DNA from: Apostichopus japonicus
Lineage: Eukaryota; Echinodermata; Holothuroidea; Aspidochirotida; Stichopodidae
Direction of reading: 5' to 3'
Length of the DNA stretch: 64,000 nt
NCBI RefSeq assembly: GCF_037975245.1
Contig: NC_092577.1
Coordinates: 35,332,898 to 35,396,897, forward strand
Shown: one piece after another, positions 11,516 through 24,761 of the stretch
Layout of the letters: each line of letters opens with the position of its first letter
Position numbering within the stretch: the first letter of the stretch is position 1
Translations under genes and position numbers: made by a program
The notes under the pieces: generated by a model
The model's database searches: none
The model's input: only the letters and a program-made list of their open reading frames with translations
What the model was told of the DNA's origin: nothing

Positions 11516-11931
11516 ATCACACCGACATATCAGTGTAATGTTTGTATATATAGTAAACTAGTATGTCAGTACACATTAAAATGCATGGTTAGGAAACTTA
11601 ACCACGAAAATAAGAATAATCTAGATTATATAACAAAAGAAATATAAGATAAACAAAGAAAAGGATTTATCTGCTAAAACTGGATCAAAGGCTCATCAGT
11701 TATGGTAGATGTTTTTACATCGCTTACGGGAATTTAGAGATCTCTTCAATAGTGTTGTTAGTTAAACAACATACAATCAGGGGATAAATCTATGTGTGGT
11801 GTAATTGACGATGAAAAACATTGGTAGCAATTTGAATGTGTGGGTTATCACGTGATGAAAGTATATTGAACTTTAAATTCAATGGACGACTAGAATCTTG
11901 ACATTGTGACAGTGATGTAGTTTAATGAGCT

Positions 11932-11933
<2 letters not shown>

Positions 11934-11970
<37 letters not shown>

Positions 11971-11973
11971 TAA

Positions 11974-12066
<93 letters not shown>

Positions 12067-12073
12067 TATAAAT

Positions 12074-12172
<99 letters not shown>

Positions 12173-12179
12173 TATAAAT

Positions 12180-12257
<78 letters not shown>
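11934..12257. repeat. TA dinucleotide array, 324 bp
   Basis: Almost pure (TA)n with regularly placed AAATA and GTATA interruptions, some repeated as larger blocks, followed by a poly-G run. The Tyr-Ile open frames here are repeat artefacts. Confidence 0.95.
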
Positions 12258-12260
<3 letters not shown>

Positions 12261-12850
12261 GTTGGGGGGGGGGGGCAAATGGAAGGAGGATGGGGAACTA
12301 ATGAATTGTTGATTACCTTTACTGGCCAGTCGTTTATGCAGAACACCTTTATCGATGACAAAAAGTTTTCTTTCACTTTATAAATATACGATATATCACT
12401 CCAGTAATTTCTATTTCTCCATTTATGTCAGCAGATTACTGCGTTAATTAATTCGCAGTAATCTGGAGGTGAATATATGTAGATATCTTGTTGTGGTGTT
12501 TGGTACTAAAAGAATATGATATATGGAAAAAAAAACTTTTAGCATATTTTTGATTAACTTGGTACTTCATCTTCTCGTCACATTGCATGTTAGCCCATGC
12601 ATCTTCGGTTGATAGAAAATATCTTAAAAGAGCAGATTATATAACGTTTCTAGGGGTTACTATTGACTCTGGCTCGACGTGGAAAAATCGCATTAATTCA
12701 ATCTCTATAAGTTTGCCCGAGGTGTTGGGATTCTCTCTAATTTGAAGCATTCACTACCGAGACAAGTTCTCCGCGTGCTGTACATTTGACTCTTATTAAT
12801 CCCCATCTCGCATGAGAGTTTACTCCGGTACGATGTATTCTAATATCAAG

Positions 12851-12937
12851 GGGACTGGGGTTGAGAGCGGATCAGTCGTTTGGTAGTTTGGTTTTCGTGC
12901 CCAGGTTCTTTCCTGGGTGACATTTTCTTAAAAAGTA
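12851..12937 (+). repeat. U2-headed repeat, copy b, 5'-truncated
   Basis: Only the 3' half is present, from GGGGACTGGGG through the GCCCAGG-loop-CCTGGG hairpin to CTTAAAAAGTA. It is flanked by a 12-bp direct repeat TCTAATATCAAG at 12,839-12,850 and 12,938-12,949. 5' truncation plus a long target duplication is what retroposition leaves. It is missing at the matching place in copy B2. Confidence 0.85.
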
Positions 12938-12950
12938 TCTAATATCAAGA

Positions 12951-13146
12951 ATCGCTTCTCGGCCTTTTGGCTAAGATCTTGTGTAGTATTTGTTCCCTTT
13001 CGAGGAGAATGGTGATGCACAACCCGACGATGATCACACAGTCACAGTCCCGATGCGAGGAGACTGGGGTAGCGGATCAGTCGTTCGGTAGTTTGGTTTT
13101 CGTGCCCAGGTTCTTTCCTGGGCGACTTTTCCTTAAAAAAAGTATC
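12951..13146 (+). repeat. U2-snRNA-headed repeat, copy c, full length
   Basis: The first 28 bases match the 5' end of metazoan U2 snRNA as I recall it, including TCGGCCTTTTGGCTAAGATC (the stem I region), followed by TTGTGTAGTA with the branch-point-pairing GTAGTA. After TTTGTTC it leaves U2. A CCCTC/GAGGG-like hairpin, a CAGTCCC/GGGACTG-type hairpin (imperfect here), a U-rich GGTTTTCG segment and a perfect 7-bp hairpin GCCCAGG-TTCTTT-CCTGGGC follow, then TTAAAAAAAGTATC. No U2 Sm site or stem III/IV is seen, so this is not a normal U2 gene. It may be a SINE with an snRNA-derived head, or a processed copy of an unknown snRNA-like RNA. Confidence 0.75.
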
Positions 13147-13417
13147 TTCCGACGCTTCAAAAGAGAATCATTCGTCATATTTCGTTTGCTTCCTTAAATG
13201 ATCACACCAGCAAGCTATTTTTCTTCTCACAATCTCCTTAACCTTCCTAACCTTAATAATGTTCACATTGCTACTTCAAATTACCATTCTATTAATATAA
13301 TCATAAACTTCTTGTTTTCAGAGGTTATTTTACGTAAAATAAAGATATACATAATCATAATACGAGGCAGGCTGGTTACATGCACAGACCACGTCCATGG
13401 AACTATTATGCAGAGCT

Positions 13418-13570
13418 TAGGTTATTAAGCTAATACTTATGGGAATTATAATTTGCGTCCTTTACGTAATGAATGGCGGCTTACTGTGAATTTGTGGTAT
13501 TAAGCTATACCTATTGGAATTATAATTTACCTACTTCACGTAATCAACGGCGGCTTACTGTGTATTGTGG
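13418..13570. repeat. Tandem duplication of about 75 bp
   Basis: Two adjacent copies share GGAATTATAATTT and ACGGCGGCTTACTGTG-like phrases. Also present in copy B2 at 33,798-33,944. Confidence 0.75.
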
Positions 13571-13800
13571 TTAGGCCTTAGGAGCCAATTTTCAAAGTGA
13601 GCGTATTCAGTCCTACAGAAAACGGTTAACTTAATGATCGAATACTAGATAGTTTTTAGGTTACTGAACAACAAAAATTGTCTTTGATCCCTGCCTCCGT
13701 TATTCCTTTTATTGTTTTTCCTTTTGGGGAGTGGTTCTACTCGTTAAGCATATTAAGGTTTTTTTTAAAACCGCTTCCTCTTCCTTTGTACATTTCAATT

Positions 13801-14121
13801 ATAAAAGCATACATAATTACCTATATTGTATGTATACAGAAGCATACATATTCAACCTATATTGTATGTATATAGAAGCATACATATTCAACCTATATTT
13901 TATGTATTTAGAAGCATACATATTCAACCTATATTGTATGTTAATAGAAGCATACATATTCAACCTATATTGTATGTATATAGAAGCATACATGTTCAAC
14001 CTATATTGTATGTATATAGAAGCACACATATTCAACCTATATTGTTTGTACATAGAAGCACACATATTCAACCTATATTGTATGTATATAGAAGCATGTA
14101 ACCTATATTGTATGTATATAG
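13801..14121. repeat. 36-bp minisatellite, about 9 units
   Basis: The unit is AGAAGCATACATATTCAACC then TATATTGTATGTATAT. The length is a multiple of three and several frames lack stops, so frames on both strands stay open (for example repeated YIFNLYCMYIEA). These are artefacts. Copy B2 has about 7 units at 34,174-34,427. Confidence 0.93.
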
Positions 14122-14819
14122 AGAAACAACCAAATAAATGAAATGAAAGTGGAATGAAAATGAAATGTTGTTACTTTATTCGTCTGTCCATGTATATAAG
14201 CAATACAACACTTTATTTCCAGAAGATTGTAATCAATATAACCCAGTCTACTATAGGTTTCGGCGTATATGAATTCTAAAGAATAGGTTTTGAAAGATAT
14301 GACGATTATTTTGTAGTGGTTACAGGGACATACTGGCAAGCAAAACCAATCCGCATGGATAGACACTGTCACATGAAAGAATGTCTCTTATAAAATACAA
14401 ATTAACATGGAAAGGAATCAAGTAATATAGAAATCAAACCAAATGGCCTATTCTAGAGTAGACATCTACATGCATACCAATATTTAACTCGAGTAACGTT
14501 CTGAGCGATTACCCACTTACTCCTAATGTAGAAACAAGAAATATAAATACCAAGGGACCAAATTCCCTATATGTAGTGGTTACTGGTAGGTAAGTAAGTT
14601 AACTAAGACCAACTTTGATAGGAAGTACTACACACACCATGATGCTTTTTTTGGAACTCCCTGAACTTGAAGGAGAAACAATCCCGACCATTTTTATTAA
14701 TCGTGCATATTTGTACGAAACAATCCAAAGTATTATAGTTTCGTAAGAAAAAAATAGAAGGATGATTGGAACTGCATGTTCGGAATTACCTCACGCATGC
14801 AGTAATTCAACGGATGCTT
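14122..14819. other. Noncoding stretch 3' of HNMT-like copy 1
   Basis: About 700 bp with no recognisable coding sequence, nearly identical to 34,428-35,125. It should include the 3' UTR of the minus-strand methyltransferase. Confidence 0.45.
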
Positions 14820-17203
14820 TTACTTAGTAACAACAATAACCTGCCACTCAGTTGCTAACAGTATTTGGTCGCCATTTTGGACGGCACCTTCCCGCATGTA
14901 CGACAGCACTTCCTCGACAAAACTCGGTGGTCCTGATTCTTGTAGTTTGACGTTATTGATAAAATCCGCCAATAACACACCGTCCTGGTTCCCAGCTTCA
15001 TAGCAACAGGTAATGTCGACCGTAGACGTTTCCGTGAAAGCTTCAAATTTTAATTGACATTTTTCTAATATCTTACGAATGGTCTCAGAGCTGACCAGTC
15101 GTTGAGCATCGCTTAGAAAACGTTTTTGTTGACGAATGACACCACCATTCTCTGAAAAACAGAATCGGGAAAATTCTTTGCGTTAGTACAACTATATAAC
15201 CATTGTTAATATTCACAAAATTGACTTCTGCGGGATCCCATTCTGTGTGCTTATGGAAAACAATTCCGGCCTAAAAGGTTAGCGTACATAAGAGCGTGAG
15301 AAATTGGATGAGCGAAACTGTCGCCTGAGAACTGAGGAGGGGAGGGGTGGGGTGGGCGGGGGCAGAGACACACTCCTACTATGATATTATGATAATGATA
15401 TGGGTGAAGACACCGCCTTTGTCACCCCTTATCCTACTGTATATATCACTGCTCATCGTTCGGTATCTATGCCATGCTAGCTTTTTGTGTTATGTACTGA
15501 GTATTAATTCAACCACCGAAACTTTGAAACAGTTTGCGGTGAATAAGCTAACCTGAAATTAAAACCAGCAATAGAATCCCTCCTTCGTCTAGGCAGCTAA
15601 CTATATCCAAAATTGTGGCCTCTGGATCTTCGACGTAATACAAAGAATGAATAGCGCTGATGAAATGAAACTTCTTGACTTTGTTGGGCTGCTGACACTC
15701 TTTATAATATTCCTGCCACGTCTGCTGCCGCCAATTAAAATCGACATCACTACCGAAGCTTTTACTGTCCACCAACTTCTTATACTCAACGATGTGGTCT
15801 GGATTTGGTTCTACGACTGTGTTGGATATCGAAGGGAATTTCTTCAACAGTTGAGCTATCATTTTAAAGTCCAAATCACCTGCAAGATAAAACAGAAGGG
15901 TGATCGAAAGAATCGCTCTCATTAGACAATTGAGATTATGGAAAGCGGAGAAATATTTGAGGAGGGGAAATCAAAGTAAGTTTAAAGGAGATTGTATGGA
16001 GTTGGAAGAGTTATGGAAAAGGGAGAAATAGTGAATAAATATGGAGATGTAGGGGAAACGGAACAAGTGTGGGAGAATCTATGGGAGATTGATGAGACAC
16101 GGAAGAAGTTTGGGAGATTTAAGGGAAAATGATGAAACACGGAAGAAGTGTGGGGGAATTAAGGGAGAGGTTATTTTATTTATTTTATTGTACTTGTTAA
16201 ATGTCTTTTTCTAACATTGACCAACAGTGCAGACCCTAAGACTTTATAGTAATAGCAACTTCTCTGAGAAATGACGGTCTATTCGTCGTTGGCCAAACAA
16301 TTTGTACCAACGAAGTCTTCGGCTTTGAGGACATCGTTTCAGTATGTTGTCGTGCTGGACGAATATATCCGTAACAGTGATAAAGGGCTTTGCAATCCGC
16401 TTTATAGTCATTTTCGACTTTGCAAAGTGTGTAAGAGAGACCCCAGTTTCCCTTTAGGGAAACCCCCCCCCCCCAAAAAAAAAAAAAGTGCTGGGTTTCT
16501 TATACTAGTCTTCAAGAAAGTATGCAGACAAACGATCATGAAAATGATAAATTAGATAGCATGGACGAGGGAAAATTATAGAGGGATGGGGGGGGGGGTG
16601 GCAAACAGAGGAGGGGAAATTATTGAGGGATGGGTGAGGACTAAGGGAGATATAAGGAGCTGTAAGGGAGAAAGTATGGGAGCATAAAGGAAGAAAAAAG
16701 GGACGGAATAGGGAAAATTAAGGCCGAAAGGAAAATTATGGGAATTTAAGGGATATAAAAGAATTATGGGAGAAATGAAGAGAGTATTAAGAAAGACTAA
16801 AGAGAAAACTGAGGTTGCATTAACTGCGGTTGTAAAGAGAGTTATGAGAGAAATAAGTAATGGTTAAATGACATTTGAGGTGTAGTTACGGGAGGGTTAA
16901 TTACAACAGGAGGTATTGACCAAATGAGAAATGACTGAGAACAAAAGAAGATAGTGGGAGAATGCATACATCCTAACATGACTAACCTGTTCCACTTCCA
17001 AATCCCAGTATCTCAAGTTTCTTCTCTCGGTTATGCTTACTAATGGGGATCTTTTCGACAACCGTCCGAGGGAATATTGTTTCAGCCCAAGTAGCTATCA
17101 TCTGGTGCTCTGTGGAATGTCGAACGAAGACGTTGAAGGCCTTGGAATAATAGCTTGGATCATGTGAGATATCTTTCACCGAAATTTCAGACGATGACTC
17201 CAT
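14820..17203 (-). CDS. HNMT: Histamine N-methyltransferase-like enzyme, copy B1 (3 exons)
   Basis: Exons, read on the minus strand, are 17,203-16,987 (217 nt), 15,879-15,553 (327 nt) and 15,151-14,820 (332 nt, ending in TAA): 291 codons. The human enzyme has 292. Donors AG/GTTAGT and CAG/GTTAGC and acceptors TCTTGCAG and TTTTTCAG join in phase. The N-terminus has HSTEHQ like the human enzyme (Glu32 matches human Glu28). Motif I, GFGSGTGDLDF, is split by intron 1, and VVEP carries the SAM-ribose acidic residue. Human HNMT transfers methyl from S-adenosylmethionine to the histamine imidazole, in the cytosol. By alignment from memory, human Gln94 and Gln143 correspond to His and Asn283 to Thr, so the substrate may not be histamine. 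No in-frame stop is seen; the gene is probably active. Confidence 0.88.
15940..16960. other. Purine-rich tracts within HNMT intron 1
   Basis: Two long purine-rich stretches (15,940-16,180 and 16,560-16,960), made of GGGAGA, GGAAGAAG and AAGGGAG phrases, flank a more ordinary 16,190-16,550 segment. The plus-strand frame at 16,271-16,555 has no recognisable content and is interrupted by poly-C/poly-A differences between copies, so it is not called a gene. Confidence 0.6.
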
Positions 17204-17521
17204 TCTGATACGTAATTATCCCCTGAGTGGGAGACTGCTTTAGAAAATACCTGCATAATAGAAAGCAATGACACAATGACATGTATATCAGTTCATATAT
17301 ACCGGTATTTTGTTTATAAAATGCATAGTATATGTCACTTCTGTGCTATGATCGCTTCATCCCGACCAATTCATTCAGATCATGTGTAGAATCAGTAGGT
17401 ATATAGCACAATACGGAAGTTTGGTGGCTAGGTCTCTTACTTACGTACACAGTTTGACTTGTAGCGTGTAATTCTACCCTAGACTATCACCTGTTTTGAA
17501 TTTTTACTATGTTACATCTTT

Positions 17522-18013
17522 ATGCAAGTCATTGAACTTGCAAATGCCATGATTTTCTCCCAAATGGATTATTGCAATGGTCTTTTTATCAACCTCCCGG
17601 CCTCCACACTTCATCCTCTACAAAGGATCCCAAATTACACGGCTAAAATTATTCTCGGCAGATCAAAATATGACAGTGCCTCCGCAGCATTGAAGGAGCT
17701 GCATATCATCCTCGTCAATGTCCGTGCCGAGTACAAGATCCTCCTCCTCGTTTATAAGTGTATACATAATTCAGCACCAGCTTATCTGTCCGAGTTGCTG
17801 GAAATTAAGACACCTGGTCGTTCAACACGCTCGTCAAAGGGCATCCTTCTCAATGTTCCTTTCACACGCCGCAAATGTTTCGCAGGCCGCTCTTTCAGCG
17901 TCGCTGGCCCCAGACTTTGGAACGCTCTCCCCGTCGACACAAGAAATTCGAAGACCATCAGAACTTTTGAAGTTGCTTTGAAGACTCACTTATTTAAGAA
18001 ATCGTTTCTATAA
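17522..18013 (+). mobile_element. LINE reverse transcriptase, C-terminal fragment (LINE-C)
   Basis: An open frame of 163 residues. MDYCNGLFINLP, LKELHIILVNVRAEYKILLL, YLSELLE and FSVAGPRLWNALP are typical of the end of Jockey/CR1/L2-type non-LTR reverse transcriptases, and a stop follows THLFKKSFL. The catalytic palm is absent, so the copy is 5'-truncated. It lies about 320 bp upstream of HNMT exon 1, in the opposite direction. Copy B2 (38,810 onward) is cut short after about 115 residues. Confidence 0.88.
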
Positions 18014-18118
18014 TTGTATTGTTGTTCAGCGCCATTGAGTGTTTTAACAGTAATGTGCGCTTTACCAAGTGCTACAACCTTAACCTTAACTATTTTTTTG
18101 TGGATTATATCAAGATTT

Positions 18119-19062
18119 CGGAGGTTTATAGATCAAGATACCTGCATTACCATCATGCGTGCCCAAGTTCTGTCGAAATTGGACTATGCAAACTCCCTCT
18201 TTCATGCATGCAAGAAGGCTGTCATCTTGCGATTGCGACGAATTCAGAACAAAGCCGCTCTGATAATCTTTCATTAGGCTGCATCCGAACTGTTGCCTAC
18301 TCTCCATTGCTTCCAATAGACAAGCGGATTGTTTTCAAGACACTTGTGTACGTCTACAAGTCCCTAAATGGGTCTTGCACCCACCCACCCCTCCAATTCC
18401 ATCTCCATATTCACACCATCTAGGAAGGGACTCTGATCATCTCAGGCGCGTAGCCAAAGGTGGGGGGGGGGGGGGTTTCGAAGTGGGCAACCGCCCGCCT
18501 TGAGCATATCTTTTTTTGTACGTTTTTATGATATCGCTAGTAATTTCAAGCTTAGATGCAACTTACAAGGGCCTGGGAAGTGCCATTTCCAGCGATCTGG
18601 GAGGCATTTTCAGCCAATTTTTTCTTGTACGCTTCGCGCCAAATGTGGTGGCGCTATACACTTAGATAGTTTTCAATGCAGAATCTACGGCTCTGATAGT
18701 TTGCCTACAGGTTCGACCCTCCCTTGTCAAATTCCTGGCTACGCGCCTGGATCATCGATGGATGTTGTTCGTCTTGACGTTCCCAGGAGTATCAGAAAGG
18801 TTGGTGCCGAATCATTCAGCATGCAAGGACAAAAACTCTGGAACAATGTCCCTCTAACTATCCGGTCATCTCCCACTGTTACTACTTTCAAAAGTAATCT
18901 CACAACTTATATTTTCTAAGGTCATTCTGATCTTTGTGTTTACACTGTGTATTCATTTTACTGCAATGTTTTTGAAAATGTGTTTTCTTTTGTTATTAAG
19001 CGCTATGATCTTCTTTGGAATAGCGCTATATCAAGCATTGTATTTATTATTTATCATTATTC
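18119..19062 (+). mobile_element. Second LINE 3' fragment (LINE-E), split by a TIR element
   Basis: Pieces read QVLSKLDYANSLFHACKKAV and RRIQNKAALIIF, then PLLPIDKRIVFKTLVYVYKS, and after the insertion FSMQGQKLWNNVPLTIRSSP. The 3' end has AGCGCTATATCAAGCATTGT and an ATT-rich tail, the usual CR1/L2-like finish. Frameshifts separate the pieces. The 307-bp element at 18,443-18,749 splits the frame cleanly. Confidence 0.82.
18443..18749. mobile_element. 307-bp non-autonomous TIR element (hAT-like MITE)
   Basis: The ends are a perfect 14-bp inverted repeat, CAGGCGCGTAGCCA, flanked by an 8-bp target duplication with one mismatch (GATCATCT and GATCATCG). 8-bp duplications are typical of the hAT superfamily. 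The inside holds, in reverse orientation, the hairpin core found in the related elements listed here (GCGCCACC near TTGGCGCGAAGCGTACAAG). It has no coding capacity. It sits inside a LINE and is not present in copy B2. Confidence 0.9.
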
Positions 19063-19108
19063 CGGGATCTCGTGAAGTGAGTCGATGCACTGTATCACTG
19101 TATATATA

Positions 19109-20371
19109 CAGTGGCGTAGCTAGGATTTTTTGAGTGGGGGGGGGGGCATGGGGGGCTGTTCTTTCTTGTGGGGGGCCGGAGGTTACTATCTAAGCGGAGC
19201 GCCACCTTGGTTGGCGCGGAGCGTACAGAGAAAATTTGAGATTTCAGCACCCCTCAAATCGCAGGAGATGGCACCTGTGAGGCAAAATAGCAACCAAAAA
19301 GATGTGCAACTTTGGTGACAGAAATGCAAAAAAAGTTTTTTCTCTTTCATGCTGACTGGCCTTGCCAACTCAGCCAGACTTTTAACTTGAGGGAAGTTGG
19401 CATCATTTGTCGTTTCAAGGTGTCAAGGCCTTTCTCCCAACTCAAACCCCTGTGGGCTACCGGTAGGTTTGCAGGATATGCCCACACGTGGACTTAAATA
19501 TAGCATTAGAGGAAGGGGATGGAAGACTAACACGCATCGATGTTTCGGTAATGGTCCACATTGGTGGCTCGGTGCTAATTAGGCCATTTATTGGGTTTCT
19601 TGAGGCAGCTGTCATCAGAATCTGGGTTTTTGTGCCAATCGATGACCGATAACATGTATTGGTATGTAAATTTCTTCTTCATATATCTAGCAACACTCTA
19701 AAAACAAATGAGTGGATTTCATTCCATTGGAGTGATCACTCGGCGCACTTCAAATTAAGAGTGAAATTTAACTCTATTGGAGTTAACCCTCACTCCTAAT
19801 ATGAGTGAATATAACTCTATTAGGAGTTAAGATTTACTCCAATGGAGTGGAAATTCACTATTATACCGGAATGTGCTCAGTGATCACTCCCATTAGGTGA
19901 TTATGATCCCGACACCTCAGCCCTAGCCGGACTGTTGTTAATGTCCAGACTACGGGGGCCAGTGCTGCCTGGAGCTTGTGCAGTTGTGGCCATCCGAACT
20001 CTCTGAGTACTCGGACTACCTCCTACCTAGCAAGCGGATTCAATTATTCCTGCCTAGAGAAGGAACCAACATGCTGTACATGGAGTTTGAATCTGACAAA
20101 CAAGAAGGGTCATTATTCTCCAATATGGATATTGTAGTATTGTTAATAGACTGATGAAACATTGAACTTGAGCTCATAACCATTGTATGTTAATTATCTA
20201 ACAATTTTCAACTGTCAGATTTGATTAGCAGTGCCAAAACTATTTCTCAATTGTGGGGCGCTGTTTTTTTTTACAACATTTTTTTTTACCCCATTCCCAG
20301 TGGGGGGGCAGTGGGGGGGGGGAGCCGATTTCATGGGGGCCGGCCCCAGGCCCCCCCGTGCTACGCCAGTG
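19109..20371. mobile_element. 1.26-kb non-autonomous TIR element (hAT-like), copy B1
   Basis: The left end CAGTGGCGTAGC and right end GCTACGCCAGTG form a 12-bp imperfect inverted repeat. Both sides are flanked by TATATATA, a perfect 8-bp target duplication, although the site is itself a simple repeat. The shared hairpin core lies at about 19,193-19,235. An inner region near 19,740-19,860 has several inverted phrases built on ACTCC(T/A)AT and its complement. No transposase is visible. Confidence 0.85.
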
Positions 20372-20519
20372 TATATATATGTATATATATGTCTGATGAT
20401 CGCTCAACGCGTGAAACTCTTGAGTTACAACTACTAGTGTTCCACTAGTCTCAACATATATTCCGCTCTGTCCACCGGACATAGAGCACTCTGCGCCAAG
20501 ATAGACGCCAACCAACCAA

Positions 20520-20521
<2 letters not shown>

Positions 20522-20569
<48 letters not shown>
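20522..20569. repeat. TA microsatellite
   Basis: An uninterrupted (TA)n tract. In copy B2 the equivalent (40,778-40,825) is interrupted by TTTA and GTTTA variants. Confidence 0.95.
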
Positions 20570-20572
<3 letters not shown>

Positions 20573-20754
20573 CAGAGTCTACATGTACTACGGAAGAAAT
20601 TACAATAGAGAGACACCTTGGTATCGAAAATCTGAAACTTTAGACCATTTGTATGAGACGATCATATTGTACACGTGCTTTCAAAGTGCATCTTCTCTTC
20701 ACCTGTAAAATATGCGGACAGTTATAGCCGTTAGTTCTTAAACATATATATATA

Positions 20755-23443
<2,689 letters not shown>

Positions 23444-24082
23444 AGTTTGGTTTTTACCTAATTAACGGTTTCTCACTTTTAATAGTTTTAGCGGTTGAAG
23501 TCATGAGAATCGAGTGTGCGCTGATATTTTCTACTTACCGGTGTCCCCGCTATAATGATTCGCCAGTCGTATGTAGGCTATATAGGCCTAGTACGTAATT
23601 CACGCGCAATTCGCCGTACCTGTGTTCCTGCCGGGGCCTGTCAAGTAAAAAACGTTTCGATATTTTTTGAGTATCCTGTGTTATGTTCTCAGAAACAGCT
23701 CAACGATTCCCCAAACAGCCAAGGCCAATTATCGGACTAAGCGAAAACCTGTTACACCGTTTATGTCAAAATCTCGATTAAACATATACCAACATTCCTA
23801 AACTCAAATAAATTTAGTCTTTTAGTGAACATCGGTTTCTGTGGTTACTGGTAAAGTTGCTGGTATGTTCTGTGGTAGTGAGCCAGCGCTAATTAACAAT
23901 GTTCTTTTTTTCATGTACTTCGCCCTTGAAAAATTGTGGTTATATTTTTCGGGCAAGTCGTTACAGCCCCCAAATCCAATTGGGCTCCTACGCCTTTGAC
24001 TACACACATAGACAGTTTTGAACATGCATTTTCATGCTCACTGATATTATGTGATGTCTGCTCTTTGCTTTACAAATTCGAA
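23444..24082. other. No gene recognised
   Basis: About 640 bp, nearly identical to 43,770-44,424. The short frames have no recognisable content. TATAGGCCTAG near 23,580 is a phrase I associate with echinoderm intergenic DNA. Confidence 0.4.
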
Positions 24083-24340
24083 CAGGCGTGTAGCGAGTAA
24101 TTTGCCAACGGAAGGGCGAAGCCTATAGGCAAACTATCTAAGCGAAGCGCCACCATGGGTTGGCGCGAAGCGTACAAGAAAATTTTGGCCGAAAAAGCCT
24201 CCCAGATCGCTGGAAATGACACATCCCAGGCCTTGTAAGTTGCATCTAAGCATTGTCTATTTTTAAATTACTAGCGATATCATAGAGAAAATTTGCTCGG
24301 GGGGGGGGGGGGCGGTCGCCCCTTCCCGAAATGCGTCATG
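24083..24340. mobile_element. TIR element of the 307-bp family, right end lost
   Basis: It starts with CAGGCGTGTAGC and aligns in forward orientation with the reverse complement of 18,443-18,749. It includes the hairpin core AGCGAAGCGCCACC then GGTTGGCGCGAAGCGTAC and the CCTCCCAGATCGCTGGAAAT phrase. After the poly-G run at 24,300 the match fades and no right inverted repeat is seen. Also at 44,425. Confidence 0.78.
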
Positions 24341-24761
24341 TTCCCCGACGATTCGGTCGAGTTCAAGACCAGCCACAGTTGAACAATTGTTCAAGGCGTC
24401 CACACACACACATGCGTTATGCTAGACCATATATAGTATATATATAGATACATTAGTGAGAGAGGAAAAATGGAAACGTCAACTAGAGCACCAATGGTGC
24501 AGAAGCTCATACCTTTTCGAGCTTAAAAATGTAGGGCCCATAAAACTTTATGGCCCACCAAATTTCAGGCCATTTTTCAGATTCCACCAATTTTGGGCCC
24601 ATGAGGGATACCCCCCCCCCCTCCGTTAGCAGAATACTGGCCACACCACTGGCTATAATTCCTATTTCCCCCCTTTAAATCCTGTTTTACCCACTCTCTC
24701 AAACAATACCACTGACCTACCCTATTAAACTTTCTCCCCTCTACCTGAGCAGACCTGAAGT

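Larger units (their letters stand above)
9863..12619. other. Stretch mostly unique to copy B1, no gene recognised
   Basis: Only 9,950-10,165 is shared with copy B2 (31,198-31,412). The remaining 2.5 kb or so is absent from B2. It holds an ACGT-rich tract, a local duplication and a long TA array, listed separately. No open frame with recognisable content was found on either strand. Confidence 0.55.
12620..13350 (+). mobile_element. Non-LTR retrotransposon (LINE) RT fragment, interrupted
   Basis: The translation in pieces gives the C-terminal part of a non-LTR reverse transcriptase: ITFLGVTIDSGSTWKNRINS near 12,645, a GVGILSNLKH stretch, a TLINPHL-like stretch, then LQKRIIRHISFASLNDHTSK after 13,150. 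Frames shift several times. Two snRNA-like repeats (12,851-12,937 and 12,951-13,146) sit between the two halves. A dead, 5'-truncated copy; its interrupted counterpart is at 31,413-33,740. Confidence 0.8.

Noticed and set aside
11879-12376. Tyr-Ile repeat frames over the TA array
   Set aside because: Dinucleotide repeat artefact with no stop codons.
12951-13146. Functional U2 snRNA gene
   Set aside because: Only the first 45 bases or so resemble U2; the Sm site and stems III and IV are absent and the copy interrupts a LINE.
13731-14141. Repeat proteins such as (YIFNLYCMYIEA)n on both strands
   Set aside because: The 36-bp minisatellite unit is a multiple of three and keeps several frames open; unit number differs between copies.
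15647-15925. Plus-strand 92-residue frame, also at 35,954-36,232
   Set aside because: It is antisense to HNMT exon 2 and conserved only because the exon is.
16271-16555. Plus-strand frame in HNMT intron 1
   Set aside because: No recognisable domain, and its end depends on a poly-C/poly-A tract that differs in copy B2.
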